53,140 nt of DNA from Mesostigma viride (taxonomy: Eukaryota; Streptophyta; Mesostigmatophyceae; Mesostigmatales; Mesostigmataceae), in the NCBI GenBank assembly GCA_009746045.1, contig RPFO01002325.1:1-53140 (forward strand), written 5' to 3'. Below the pieces are notes generated by a model. The model did not search any database, was not told the origin of the DNA, and saw nothing but the letters and a program-made list of their open reading frames with translations. Shown one piece after another: positions 21,590-34,109 of the stretch. Position 1 is the first letter of the stretch. Every line of letters starts with the position of its first letter. The position numbers and the translations under genes were made by a program.

Positions 21590-22779
21590 GTTTTGGTGTT
21601 AGAAAACTGGTGCCCCAATATGTTTTCGGCTACAGTGAAGCAATTGCCAGCACTCGGCTTTGCAACTACTTCGGGGTTTTGTACTCTCACTGATGTGTCA
21701 AATTCGCCGCCAAATACTCCAGGCGACCAGGCGCAACGTCGTCTTCGTCGCTGGCGACAAAAAATGTAGCACGACACGGGCGTGAAAGAAACTTGGTGCC
21801 ACGGAAACGGCTGGACGCCACGCGGGTGCGTACGACAGGCGGGCACAGCACTTAGAGGAGCGCCAGGATCTGCGAAGTGAGAAGTTGGCCGTTGGCGGCC
21901 GACAGAGGCAAGCGCCGCTCCTAGCCGCACCTTGCCGATGGGCTGGAATGCTGGGAACTAATTCTCACCGTACGGTGATGTTTGTCACAACTTGACATAA
22001 TTCAGTGTGACCACTTAGCAAAACTCTCGCCCAATGATGTCACTTCTTTTCAGCACAAATCCGTACACTGTTGGATACTGGCGGCGAGACTGGCGAGACT
22101 GCAAATTTTTTCCCTCGAGTTCCCAATGCCAGCAAAATTTCCGTACAGTAGAGTTTGCCCACTGTGATTCTTCCTTCCTGGCTCCGACTCTTACTGTTAA
22201 GAACAACAGTGTACTGTACAGTGTAGTGTACAGTACAGGATGTAGTTGGTTAGTTCCTCGTAATCGTGCCCCCGCGTCCACCAACTTGATTGCAGCCAGG
22301 CGCCGTCCCGCCAGCCATGCGCTGCCGTGCTCTGACTGTAGAGCTTCTCTTGGCAGGACGTGTGTACGGTTTTGATAATTCCCACGTACTTACCTACGTA
22401 TGTACCTAGAGCGAGTTTCGTGGTGGACAGCACTGGCGAGGGCATGGACAGAGCAGGCCGGGGGCTTATTACTTTTGCTGGTCAAAATAGGCTTTGGCTG
22501 CCAAATGAGACTTCATAAAACGCTGGAATCGCTTGCTGTATGGTCGCCATAGCGTCGTAGTATCGCCATGCCTCAACTTGGCAGCTTGGCTCGGGAAGTG
22601 CCCTCCCACGTTGCCGCGATTTACGTGAAGGCTCATTGGACGATAGACTATCTTGCTCTGTTTCCCCATGCGTTGTACGAATAAGCAAGCTACGGCATTT
22701 GTTTGACCGGAGGTGCCTGCCGTTTTGATAAAGGATTTTGGAAGTGTCTCTTTCAAGAGCTCGCATATTTTGTCCCGTC
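21590..22779. promoter_or_regulatory. Divergent SUMT / aspartyl-protease promoter with GTAC cluster
   Basis: The 1.19 kb between the two ATGs contains thirteen GTAC tetramers (starts at 21681, 21830, 21970, 22063, 22143, 22211, 22216, 22228, 22233, 22364, 22386, 22402, 22675), against about 4-5 expected by chance. Four lie in a perfect inverted repeat at 22210-22237: TGTACTGTAC, an 8-base spacer, GTACAGTACA. A second palindrome, CACCGTACGGTG, covers ~21966-21977. GTAC is the core bound by SBP-domain regulators, including Chlamydomonas CRR1 (copper and hypoxia response). That these sites work here is inference. Confidence 0.5.
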
Positions 22780-25700
22780 ATGGTGGCCTTATGCGGGGTA
22801 AAACAACGGCTGCGAGTCTTAGCATGCATGCTATACTTTGCTCTAACATTCAATCCAGGAATATGCAGCATTTTAGGAACATCGTCGCGAAGCCTTTTGG
22901 CGGACTTTGGAGAGATAACAACAAATGGCAGTTTAGTTCTACCGCTGACTTTCAAGGTATCAAAAATGCCAAGGGCGTTGCTGGGGAGCGCGCAACTGCC
23001 CCTGGGCGGTAGTATACGAGGGCAAGGGTAAGCCATTTTTTTGAAAGGTTGGAATGATGAACACTCTTGAAAACAGCCGCGTTAGTTTTACTTTTCTTCC
23101 TTCTTCCTATTGATGTTCCCTTTTCTGATCTGTGTATTGTATGTGCGCCTGGTATATCGCATCGACCAGGTATTATTACGTGGTCATTCACATTGGAACA
23201 CCTCCTCAGCGGTTCACCGTAATCGTGGACACTGGCAGCACGGTTACCTACGTTCCTTGCAACACATGCACAAAATGCGGGACGCATGATGTGAGTATGC
23301 CAGCAATCGGTTCTATCTAGACTGTACTATGACCAGGCTCATGACCAAGTAGCTCCTTGGAATCTTTTAGGCCTGCAAACAATATGGCATGTAATCAATG
23401 TTTACCAGCATTCGGTCTGACCACTAACCGTGCCAGTAGACAAGGGAACATGGCCTTGGCGATGAAATATGTTTTTGCATTTTCTTATTAGTAGGTGTTC
23501 TTGGGAATGATTATTCGAGGTGCAAGCTGGAATATGAAGATATGAATTAGTCCCTGCCGTGTTCATCAGGATGGCCCTAGCTGACTGTACATTTGTTAGG
23601 CTACCGTTCTTCTTGCCGCATTTTTTAAAAAAAAAACTTACCCCCTTCGTCCCCACTCTTACTGCTACTGGTATGCGGTATTTGCCATTAGGACTAGGTT
23701 GGATTACGATAGGCATAGGACTAAAATTGTGGGGGTTCTTTCAATAGCAACACAGGGGCTTGTGATTACAGCAATATGGGGAATAGAGAGAATCATGGCA
23801 ACAACAATAAAACAAGTTCTGAATTGCAGTCCTTGCACAGCATCCAGACGTGCATCAGCCTCCATTTTCTAACCTGCTCGTTGAACACTTTTTTTACGTT
23901 TCCACCAAGTTTCCACCTACGCTATTACTTTTCTCAAAAGAGATAGTCCAGCCACTAACTGCATTGCATTGAAGATCTGTTATTGACACTCTTCTTTCTT
24001 ATTTCTTATGAATGGGACTTTCATTTGCTTACCATTCCTCTGTCATTCCCTTCTTATTGGCTTGTCACCAGCTGGCCCTTTGCCCCCCATTTCCCTTTCG
24101 TTTCCTTGTCATTTGCATGCTGGTCAGCCATGGCGTGCCTACAAAAGGTTGAACACCGCTCATTGACGTGTGCTTGTCCCTTCCTGCTCCACATCCCTTT
24201 CATTCCTCGCCCTTGTGTGCCCGCCTCTCTGCCCGCCGCCTCCCATCCACTATGCTCATGCCCTGCCCCCCTCACCCATGACTGCCCTCCTCCCCGCATT
24301 TCCTCGCCCCTGCTCCCTGCCACTTTCTGCCTGCCCCCCAGGACGCGCGCTACGACCCTGGCGCATCGAGCACGTCGAGCGAGGTCCCCTGCGGATCGGC
24401 CGAGTGTGCGGTGGCCGGCACGTGCACGGACAATGTGTGCCGCTATACGCGCCACTACGCAGAGAAGAGCAGCACCACGGGCCGCGTGGTCAAGGACACG
24501 CTCGATCTGGGCGGCGGCGTGGGCAATGTGGAGGTCATCTTTGGGTGCGAGGAGAGCGAGACGGGTGACATCTACTCGCAAGACGCTGACGGGATCATGG
24601 GTAGGCACACGGCATACGGGGAAGGGGCATGGAGAGGGAGATTGTGTGGGTAGGTAAAGTGGAGGAGGGGCACCGTGAGGGAGAACGTGTGGGTAGGCCA
24701 AACAGGGGACGAGGGGCATCGTGAGGGAGAATGTGTGGGTAGGCCAAACAGGGGACGAGGGGCATCTTGAGGGAGAATGTGTGGGTAGGCCAAACAGGGG
24801 ACGAGGGGCATCGTGAGGGAGAATGTGTGGGTAGGCCAAACAGGGGGGGGGGGGGCATCTTGAGGGAGAATGTGTGGGTAGGCCAAACAGGGGAGGAGGG
24901 GCATCGTGAGGGAGAATGTGTGGGTAGGCCAAACAGGGGGGGGGGGGGCATCGTGAGGGAGAATGTGTGGGTAGGCCAAACAGGGGGGGCATTAGGGGGG
25001 CGTTTTGAGGACTGCGCATGGGTAGGCCTACCGGGGGTCCATCAAATGGGCAGTCAGGGGGAGAGTGCGAGGGGGTCATGTAGTGGGTTCAGGTGTGTGT
25101 GCATGGGGTGATATGGGGGGATGGTTTCTAGGGCTTGTTGGGCAGCGCAGTTCTCGAGTCATCCTTTTCTATGGTGCCCTGCCCAGGCCTGCTGTACTTC
25201 ATAAAGCAACAAATTTGTTTGGGCATATTGGAAACACTTTGATTTCCAGATGTCTGACCCAACCTGGTTGCCACGATGTGCTTCCCCCCATGGCCTGTTG
25301 TCCCCTTTCTCCTACCGCCCAGGCCTGGGCCAGGGTGGCATCAGCATCCCCAACCAGCTGGTGGCGGCGGGCGCCACCGACAACGTCTTCTCCATGTGCT
25401 ACGGCGGTTTCAACGGCGGCGGCGCGATCGTGTTCGGGAGCGCCATCCCAACAAGCGCGCCGGAGCCGCAGTGGACGCCGTTGCTGCAGAGCAGGTGGGT
25501 GGCGCGCGGCCCATGGGGCTGTGTGGGCGGGCCTCGTGGGGTTGTGTCGGCGCTGCACATGTGACCTCTTAGCGAGGCACGCATCTGATTGTTATATCTG
25601 GATCTACAGCATCCGCGCATTCTAGTTGTTAGCTCTTGAAGCTTCATACTTGTTAACCCAGATCTAGAAAATTTGACCCTTTATAACGAGGGGTGGCCGT

Positions 25701-28700
25701 CGTGAGGCCCATGGTCATCGCACCTCCCTGTAAGGGACCCTGATCCTATTGTTTCTCTCATCCTGTAGTGGCTGCTCTGTTATAGCCACTCTCTCATCGC
25801 GTTTGTCTCCTCGTTGTGGCCCTTCTCTCATGGCTACTCTTTGGTCACTACCCGTGACACACTTGGCTGCCTGCTCCCGCCCCTCCACGCGCAGCTACTC
25901 CTACTATGTCGTCCGCAGCACGGGCATGGCCGTGGGCGGCGTCGCCCTGCCGGTGTCTGATCCTGACTTTGCGGTTGGCTACGGCACCGTGCTGGACAGC
26001 GGCACAACTTTCTCCTATGTGCCCACCGCTGTGTTTGAGCCGCTCGTGCAGCAGGTGGGTGACGTGTGAAGGTTGCCATGACGGTTCTCGAGCACTGCAG
26101 TGGCGATTCCCATGTGGGCACTGTGAATGTTCCTAGAGTTTTACTCATTCATGCCCCAGGGTGTGCTGTTCTCTGGGAACTTGTACACTGTATAAGACTA
26201 GTGAGCATGTTCGCCCTGGTTGGCCGCCACCTGCCTCGTGTGTGCGCATGATGATGCCATCTTCTTATTGGTGGAGGATGTAGGGCTTATGGTGGAGCCG
26301 CAGACCATCAGGTCATACCCATCCGCTACTTTCAGCGATGGGTGCGTCTGCCCGCAGGTGCAGCACGCCGTCTAAGTCAGATTTAGTGTTCTCGGCATCG
26401 TCAACAATCTGGCGAATCATGGCTGGCTGGTATGATACGGAATAGCCTAGGTGACAAGCCATTGCTGAGGTCATGGGCACGAGAAATGCTCCAGAATAAC
26501 TTAACCATAATTTTCCCCTTGTTTTCTCCCCGTATCGACAAACAGCCCCAGCAACATCTTCTTGTAGGACTTACATTTGGTACCAATTTTTCTCTATATT
26601 CTACCGTCCACTGGCTGCCACTTCTCCCCTGTCTTCACACCTGCAGGTGCGCGCACAGATCCACTTACCCGAGGTGGAAGGGCCAGACCCGATGTACCCG
26701 GACATCTGCTTTGGCAACGCCGGGTAAGGAATGGCACGTGGTCCGCGCAACAGGGGGGCGTAGGCTAGCTAGCAAACGGTAGCCGTTTCCTTCACTGTAT
26801 ATGGCGTACGGTTTCCGAGGTTACTGTTTAGGCTGGGAGGGGACCTGTGGGGAGGGAGTGGGAGTAGGGAGACTGTGGGGAGGGAGTGGGAGTAGGGAGA
26901 CGAAAGGAATAGGAAGCGAGCATGCAAGGCATGTTGGCAGGATGCTGGTTCCCTTGTTGGCTGTGATCTCGGTTTGGTTCTCCTCTAGCTTCTTATAGCT
27001 GTAGTGCATAGAATGTAGTCACCTGGTTTACGCACGCTTGCTCACGTAAACACGCTTCCTGTGGTCATTCTGTGTTCACTTACTCTTTCCATCCCTTGTG
27101 TTTACCTCATTCTCTGTATCAACCCACAATTTCTATCATTATGGCCGTTGTATTACATCCTTGCCCTTTTCCTTACATTGTACCCCCTCACCCCCCCCCT
27201 CTCCACCCCACTACTTGCCCTGGTGCCCTTCCCCCACCCGCAGGACTCAGGACCAGCTGGAGCAGTCATTCCCGTTGCTGACCATCTCCTTTTACGGCAA
27301 CGTGGTCGTGCAGCTGCAGCCGGTGGACTACCTGTTCCAGGTACATCCCAGAGTTGCACCAATAATCACGAATAACAGAAGCAGTACATCTGTTGACAAT
27401 CACACAAATGGTACCCTTGTGGACCATGTGGCGCTTCCTCTAGGGAGAGCAGTGCGGGAAGCTGTTGCAGCGTGTGCAGCTGCCTGCGTATGCATGCAGC
27501 CTCAAGCATCGTTGTCTCTCATCTTTGCTGTGTTAATGCTGGCGTGGATAGGCTAGAAGTCAAAACATTGACAGCTTATCCCTCTCGTGCATATGTGCCT
27601 TACTATCTCCCCCCCCAAATATTATCAGAAACTCCTGGCCCCTCCCCAGCCCTATCCCCACCCTTCCCGCAGCTAGCTGCGTTCCCTGGTGTCATGACAG
27701 CCTATCGATCCATGCTGCCAATGTGTTCACCGAAAACCATGGTCACGGCGTGAAGTAACTGAAGTTGCCCGTGCTCCTGAAGCTGCTAGAAGTGCTCATC
27801 GCGCAAGGGCACATTGGCACTTGCCCACTTTGCAATTCTTTCCTGTCACACACACACACACACATATGGCACCAGCTCCCCCCTGCCCTCCTCCTTGGTT
27901 TCCGCGTTGGTGACATGTCCATCGAGGTATGCAACTGCGTGGGGGGGTAAGTATGATGGTTCAAAGCACAGGGTACTGGCCGGCCGCTGCGTTGGGCCTT
28001 GCCTGATTGTAACTCCTCAATGCCTCTATCATACCGGCCACGTTTCCCATGCCTTGTCTGTCTCTCGCGGCGGCCTTGCCCACACACCAGCACGCGGTAA
28101 TGCCGAACGCCTACTGCCTGGGCTTCTTCGACAACGGCAGGCAGGGGACGCTGATTGGAGGTGAGAAGTGCATGCGCTCCCTGTCCATTCCCTTTGTTCT
28201 GAGTAGTATCTATAGCACACCATCCTCATCCGGCCGCTTATAGCATACCAGCCGACGTGTCAGCACGCCTGCTTTGACCGCGGTAGCTTCTGTGCCTTTT
28301 GCCAGCCTTGATCCGTTCGGCCGTGTTCGTTCTGTATGTTTGTTGCCCACTTTACTTACGCGCGAGTAGTTTTACCTCGCTTTCTCCATGCTTGTCTCCT
28401 GCCTCCCACCTTCCCACCTCCCCACCCTCTACGGTGTGCATTTGCAAACGGTGCCTTCGCTGTAAGCTGGCCGTGGTTTTCCCATGAGATGGCTGCTTCG
28501 AAACCGCTAATGCTGACACCAGCACCACTTCGAATGCCAACCCTGCTCCCGACACGTTGTTGTTTGCTCAACCTTTCTTTGTTTATTTATTTTATGCCTG
28601 TGCGACCTGCGTGCCACCCCCCCGTGCCACCTGCCCCTTACTCCGTGTCACGCAGGCGTGGCCGTGCGCAACAAGCTGGTCATCTACGACCGCCAGAACC

Positions 28701-31700
28701 GCCGCATCGGCTTCACGCCCGCCGACTGCGACCACCCGGAACAGCTCTTCTCGGCGCCGCTTGCACCAGCACCCATGACCCGCCCACCGGTCTCATCCCC
28801 GCCGCCACCCAGCCCATCACCGCCACCACCGTCCCCACCACCGCCATCCCCGTCTCCCCCCTCCCCCTCCCCCCCCGTGGCACCCTCCGCGCCTCGCTTC
28901 CAACGACCTGCGATCCAGCTCAACCCCGTGATGGCCTCCTCACCGCCACCGCTGCCATCTGTCACTGCCACAACGCCGCCTCCTGATGTTGACAATGCCA
29001 GCCCGGATGACACCCCGGATGTGACCCCCGCTGCGCCAGATACCTCCCAGTCGGAAGCCGACGCGTCCCCACCGCCGCCCTTCCCGCCATCCCCCGATGC
29101 CCCCACGGAGCCTTCGTCGGCGGAGTTTGTGTACCAGAAATACGTTCCACCACTGCTGGCACATGTGCCTGAGGGTACGTCGGCGGTGGCGGGTCTGACT
29201 GCCCTCTCGTTGCGAGCCACAGCATCAAAATTTGCAAGGCAGCCAACCCTTTCAAAAATGGAGGGAAATGTTCTACGTGGTGGAATTCCCATCGTACGAG
29301 CTCCTGTCGCAAAGCTACTCGCTCAAGGGGCCACTATATCCCCTACTGCAAGCCCGGCGATGTTTTGGGCCTTGTGCACTGCGATGCAATAGGGACGTGC
29401 ATGTCCACACATGCTGCTATGCTTGCCTGAGCCTTTCTCCCATGTTTGCCTGGCTAGCGTCCCTGCCACGCAGCTGTGCGCCGCCAGCAAACACCAGCCT
29501 TAACATTCCGTGTGATGCTGGTTGGCAATAGATGGCTTGCGAGCCTGCGCTTCCTTACTTGCTTACCTGTACCCAAATCAGTTGCCGTTCAGAGCGAGAG
29601 AGCCGAGAGAGTGGCTGTCATACCGTCTACCTGCGCTTGCCTACTGTTGCCTACTCTTGCCTACTCGTGCGTGTGCTCTGGCCTACTCGTGCGTGCTCTG
29701 GCCTGCGCTTGCCTGCGCGTGTGCTTGCGACACACCTGGGATTCATGTCAATTAAGTGCCTGCCCGCGCTTGCGCCTGTCACTCTGACCTGACCCCTCCC
29801 CACGCTTCGTCTCATGCCCACCTGTTTTTTTAGCCTGCTTTGTCCGTCTGACAACTTGTCCTGCCTCCCATCACCGTGAGGACTCGTGCAATTTTGGCGT
29901 GCATGTGGAGCTGCCCACACCCATGCACGCTACTCACACCTGGCCCCCCTTCCCATCCATGGGCTCTTCTTCATCCTATTGTCCTGGCCAGACTGCGAGC
30001 ACAAGTGTATCGTGGCCATCCACGTGGAGCTGCTGCTGGAGACCGACTTCCAGGCGTTTGGTGGCGCGCTCGAGCGCTTCCACCGCAAGATCGCGCAGCG
30101 CCTCAATGCGACCGAGGAGCAGGTGGGTGGCTTGCATGTGCGAGGCGTCACGAGGGCGACCCCTCACGCGAGAGGCATTCCACTGGCCTACAGAGGCATG
30201 CGCGCGTAGGATGGATTCCACAGTCCTACAAAGGATGTGCGAGATTCCTATGTGCAAAAGTGACATGTGCGCAATACATGTGCTGTGCACGTGAGAGATG
30301 CGTGAGAAGGGAGAATGCGGGCAGTGGGATCGGGGGGGGTGAGGGCCGAGCGAGGGAAGGGTGAAGCGAGCGTGATGAGATGCAGCGGCAATCATGACAA
30401 CGGGTCATGCTGTGGCAGGCATGACAACGGGTTATGCTGTGGCAGGCATGGCAACGGGTCATGTTCTGGCAGGCATGACAACGGGTCATGTTGTGGCCAA
30501 ACGGTTCAGTAACGCACACGCACGGCATGCAGGCTGGCAGAGTAATGCAAGAAGGATTTCCAATAAAAGGTTGAAAATTTTGGAAGGGCATGTAGATTGC
30601 GAGGGTAGATGCAGGTTGGGCTGCAGGTTGGGGCCTCACTGTGTGCATGTGGATGCTGGCTGCAATGGTATTCGGGAGGTTGGCACGAGGTGGGACAATC
30701 TCTCATCTGGCTTGTGGTGGGGCCTTTGCGATGCTTGCCAGCCTAATGTAGCACACATGTGCACAGCCGTTCACGGATACCGTGGTTTTCGGGTATAACT
30801 ATTGTTCATGCAAGTCATGCGTTGCGCTAAATCGCGCACGCATCCACTCTTCTTCGAGGGCATGCCGTCTTTCTGGGCACGCTGTCACTCGGCAAACTTG
30901 GCAGCTACCCGGCTTACAGCTGCGCTTGTGAACTAAAAATGACTTTTACAGACACGTCGTGCTTCAAAGTAGGTGCGTGGACACCCAACGTGCACCTTTA
31001 TCCACTGCGTGCTGATCCTCTTGCATCCGTCTGTGCCCTAGTCTGATCCATCGATGGCCCCTCTGGATGCTGCAGGTTCGCATCCAGCTGTTTGAGGAGC
31101 TCGACGGCAAGGCCCACGTCTTCCTCTCGCTCTACCCTCGCTTCCCCGCGTACTACTTCACCGATGCCGCCGCGCAGGTGCGTGGAGAAACACTGACCTT
31201 AGAGAGCGGGTAAGTTGAAATTTTTCGAGAGCAGGTGAGTTGAAATTTCTGAAGAAGTGGGCGTATGTAGCAAGGGCAGCACAGCCTTTTTTCATGAATG
31301 GATGAGTCTGACATGCATGCGCATGCTGTGTTTCTTTCCCTGGCCACCCTCGTTCTTTTCCTTTTGCACCTCCTTTCTCCTTGCCTTGTTTGTTCTTTGT
31401 TTTTGTTGTTTTGCCTTGTGCATCATCTTGGCCTTACCCTTCCCTTCTCCCCCCTTCCCTTCTCCCCCCTTCCCTTCTCCCCCCTTCCCTTCTCCCCCCT
31501 TCCCTTCTCCCCATCTCCCTCCTCTCCCCTCGGCAGGAGATCGAGGACAGCCTGCCATACGCCAACACCAAGCTGGACGACAGCTTTGCGGCAATGGACG
31601 TGGTGCTCGTGCAGGGCATCCGCGCGGGCACCAAGGACCAAAACCTGGAGAGGTGAGCGCGCCCGCAGGAAGGGGGCACCTGGGAAACGATGTTGCGGGG

Positions 31701-32665
31701 GTTCCTGATCGCGGCAGGATCTTTTGGAACGGGTATCGCCCTGTCTGCAAGATTGCAAACACACGCACACACTGTGCAAGGAAAAGCGTTGCCGCTACTT
31801 GTTGGGTGTATTGCTTGTCGTCCCAAGCTAGTTTGTATGCCGTTTGGTTCATCGGTCGCTGCATCTCAACAAGATCGAGTGTCGCAGATGCCTGTTCACC
31901 TGACCAGATCTAGCTTCCGCTTGCGTTGGTTTCACAGCGTTTGCCTACCCCGTCTTTGTAGCACCGTAGTTTTCTCAATGTCTTTTGGGAAGACGACAGT
32001 GTGTGTTACCACAGTATTGGTTCCTTCCGCAAACCGTGGCCGCTGCCTTGACCAGGTGGTGGCGTCTTGGTCGGCCCTTTCAGGAGCACTTCCCCGCATC
32101 GTTGAACCGCCAACACCTATGGAGCTGCGCGCAGTTCCTGCTGCTTGCCCTGTGGTGCTGCATTGTCATGTCGGCCCTGTCATCTTGGTTGTGCTGGCAC
32201 TGTCACGCTGACATCGAGGCCTCCTTACTCCTGCCCGCAACCCTCCAACTAGGGTTTACATAGATTCCATCTCCATGTCCATCTCCATCTCTACATTGAG
32301 GATTTATGCTCACATGACGCAGTCTACGAGTTTTTCAATAAATTAATTACTCCTGCGTGGGTCTCACTCTACCCTTTGCATTGCATTGTCCCTCATCAAT
32401 TAATCCTCCCTGCAGCGAGGTGTGGCACACGGACGTGGAAACCCTTATCCTCCCCGAGATCCCCATGAGCTGGGTCATCTTTGCGGGCTGCTTCCTCGCC
32501 TTCCTCTTCCTCGTCCTGCTCGTGCGCTGCATCTGCTGCCGCGGCTCCAGCACCAACAAGCCGGCCGAGCAGCAGTTCCAGCGCGTGGCAGGCGGCAGCA
32601 TCGGGGGGCACCCCATGCGGCCGCAGCATGCGCGCAAGGGCGGCATGCAGCAGGTTGACCTCTGA
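22780..32665 (+). CDS. Pepsin-like (A1) aspartyl protease with Pro-rich linker and C-terminal membrane anchor, 13 exons
   Basis: Exons: 22780-23027, 23170-23290, 24342-24600, 25323-25494, 25895-26054, 26647-26723, 27244-27340, 28091-28160, 28656-29174, 29992-30122, 31076-31177, 31537-31652 and 32416-32665. Phases join to ~773 residues. ATG 22780 is chosen because it gives a signal peptide (LACMLYFALTFNPGICS). The mature enzyme begins YYYVVIHIGTPPQRFTVIVD. The two catalytic motifs are DTGST (Asp ~103) and DSGTT (Asp ~301), with plant-type cysteines (CNTCTKCG, CGSAECAVAGTCTDNVC) and YCLGFFDNG..TLIGG near the end of the fold. Exon 9 adds a ~100-residue Pro/Ser linker. Exons 10-12 encode an extra region (DCEHKCIVAIHVELLLETDF onward). 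Exon 13 ends in a transmembrane helix (WVIFAGCFLAFLFLVLLV) and a short basic cytosolic tail. Family A1 cleaves proteins; this is a type I secretory or plasma-membrane form, substrate unknown. Confidence 0.9.
24658..24995. repeat. 46-bp minisatellite in protease intron 3
   Basis: Seven copies at 46-47-bp spacing, each containing GAGAATGTGTGGGTAGGCCA. Copies differ by CATCG/CATCT and by expansion of the G run after AACAGG. G-rich on the sense strand; it starts ~60 bp after the exon-3 donor. Confidence 0.95.
30393..30500. repeat. 27-bp tandem repeat in protease intron 10
   Basis: Four copies of a unit beginning CATGACAACGGGTCATG and ending CTGTGGCAGG, with the small inverted pair CATGACC/GGTCATG. 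It lies just downstream of a purine-rich stretch. Confidence 0.9.
31434..31512. repeat. 16-bp pyrimidine minisatellite near protease exon-12 acceptor
   Basis: About five copies of CCTTCCCTTCTCCCCC, ending ~25 bp before the CGGCAG acceptor at 31536. It extends the polypyrimidine tract of that splice site. Confidence 0.93.
32290..32348 (+). repeat. Short dispersed repeat in the last protease intron
   Basis: TGACGCAGTCTACG followed by a short spacer and AATTAATTA at ~32316-32348 recurs at 10208-10241 downstream of the GT47 gene. The AATT-type end suggests a small LINE/SINE 3' remnant inside intron 12. Confidence 0.45.
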
Positions 32666-33235
32666 GGGCTGCGACGCCCCATGCGGGTTCATATGCTCCG
32701 CCATGAAGCAATCGACCATGATTTGATGAGCTACGGCACTGCTGATGTCAGTAGTACCTCTTTATGTAACTAACATTCAAAGTGGGTGGCAGGGTAAGCA
32801 CACCTTTGGAATTAGTGACTGTTCCTGTTCTAACGTAGCCAGCGTCCTACTGCCCTTGGATGTGAAAGACGAGCCTTTTGGTTCTGGCCTTTTGGTCGGT
32901 AATGCAACATGGCAGGGGCTGTTCAGGGACGTTGTAGGATATACGGCAATATGTCGTACGCATGGCAATATGTTTCTGGCCTGCGCTGGTTGACTCGTTG
33001 ATATGTTGTACGCATTCAGTGGCACATTAGCAGTTCTCTCGTGCATGCATGCTACATCTGGGAAAAATATGTGTCAGTTGTATGTTGCAGTGCCCTGGAG
33101 GGTTTGTCCTCGGTTGCTACGGCATGGAAAATTCGAGGTCGACTACTGTCTATTTCTGTGTGGGACAGCTGCACAACTATTCTTAATATCAACATCATGC
33201 GTTCTTTTATGGAACAGTCCTTAATTAGGAACATA
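32666..33235. other. Intergenic region after the protease gene
   Basis: The 3' UTR of the protease is followed by unassigned sequence. A copy of the dispersed GGCCTGCGCTGGTTG motif is at ~32978-32992. No gene recognised. Confidence 0.45.
32765..32769 (+). terminator. Possible TGTAA poly(A) signal of the protease gene
   Basis: TGTAA lies 100 bases after the stop codon at 32665, as expected for a chlorophyte 3' end. Call is positional. Confidence 0.4.
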
Positions 33236-34030
33236 ACTCCGTTGGGAGTACATGTAGCACATATCCCTGAGAAGGGGCCCATGGCTTTTAATTAATTCTG
33301 GGCTACTTCCTACAATTAATTAATTAATTAGACTCGTGCTCCCGTTGGGGAGTCACGGAGCATTAACCCCGATGGATGGATGGGTGGGTGCAAACAGTCC
33401 TACCGGTCTAAGCTATCTACATCAGCTACCTACAACATCTATCAAACAGCATGACTAACTACAACATCTATCTATACAGCACTGGTGTGCCTCCCACGGG
33501 CTTGCACACGCGGGCGCTTCCCCACAGGGGGGGGCTCGTTGTCCTCTATGACCTGGGCCCACTTGGCCTTGTCCATCATCTTCTTCCAAATCACGGAGAG
33601 GCCAAGGCCCCCCATGTCCTCTACTAGCTGTTCTTTGAAGGTGCGGGCCTTGCGGCGTCTAACATTAGGGGGCCCGGCCCACGTCAGGAGGTGCCGGCCA
33701 GGCTGAGCTGGTCGCAGTCCTGCGGGGGGGCCACGTGAGGTGTCTACCTGGTTGGTGCGAGCTAGGTGCCCTACGAGCTGCAGGCGCCGCTGCTTAACGG
33801 TGCTGGTGATCAATATATGGCATGCCCTGGTACAGGTCCTCATTGCGGACATGAGCAGCATATCCTACTCTGAAAATGGAACGCAGCATGTTGGTGACCG
33901 CGCCGTCCAGCTTCCGGGCCAGGTCGGCGGTGAGGGTCCACGTCTCGGCCCCATACGTGAGAACAGGAAGGACGAGGACCTTGAACAGGTCCTGTTTCTC
34001 GATCTGAACCCTACAAGGAACAGTCCATGT
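33225..34030 (-). mobile_element. 5'-truncated LINE, minus (ORF2 C-terminus and 3' end)
   Basis: Sense is minus. An ORF2 remnant from ~34030 to 33472 is followed by a ~120-bp 3' UTR, the hairpin CTCCC-CAAC-GGGAG (33339-33352) and an (AATT)n tail at ~33313-33331. A second hairpin and tail unit, with ACTCC-CAAC-GGAGT at 33236-33249 and CCCCTTCTCAGGGA just 5' of it, lies immediately beyond. It ends in AATTAAGG at ~33222-33229. So one LINE 3' end has landed on another. Confidence 0.72.
33472..34030 (-). pseudogene. LINE ORF2 C-terminal region, minus, frameshifted
   Basis: First frame, from ~34030: KQDLFKVLVLPVLTYGAETW, then TLTADLARKLDGAVTNMLRS, then GYAAHVRNEDLYQGMP. After a shift near 33800 the next frame gives VKQRRLQLVGHLART, LTWAGPPNVRRRKARTFKEQ and MMDKAKWAQVIEDN to the stop at 33472. 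The LTYGAETW block and the R..L.GH.AR block are typical of the region after the RT domain in non-LTR retrotransposons. Endonuclease and RT are absent. Confidence 0.8.
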
Positions 34031-34109
34031 TGTAATAATAAGTAAGTACTTGCGTGTCATGCGCAAAGGCATGCCACGGAGTACTATGCTAATCTCATTA
34101 GAAAATCTA

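Noticed and set aside
24054-25079. Pro-rich repetitive open frame on the minus strand
   Set aside because: It runs antisense through protease exon 3 and the 46-bp minisatellite. The periodicity of the peptide is that of the repeat.
28684-29292. Gly/Ser-rich open frame on the minus strand
   Set aside because: It is the antisense shadow of the Pro/Ser linker encoded by protease exon 9.
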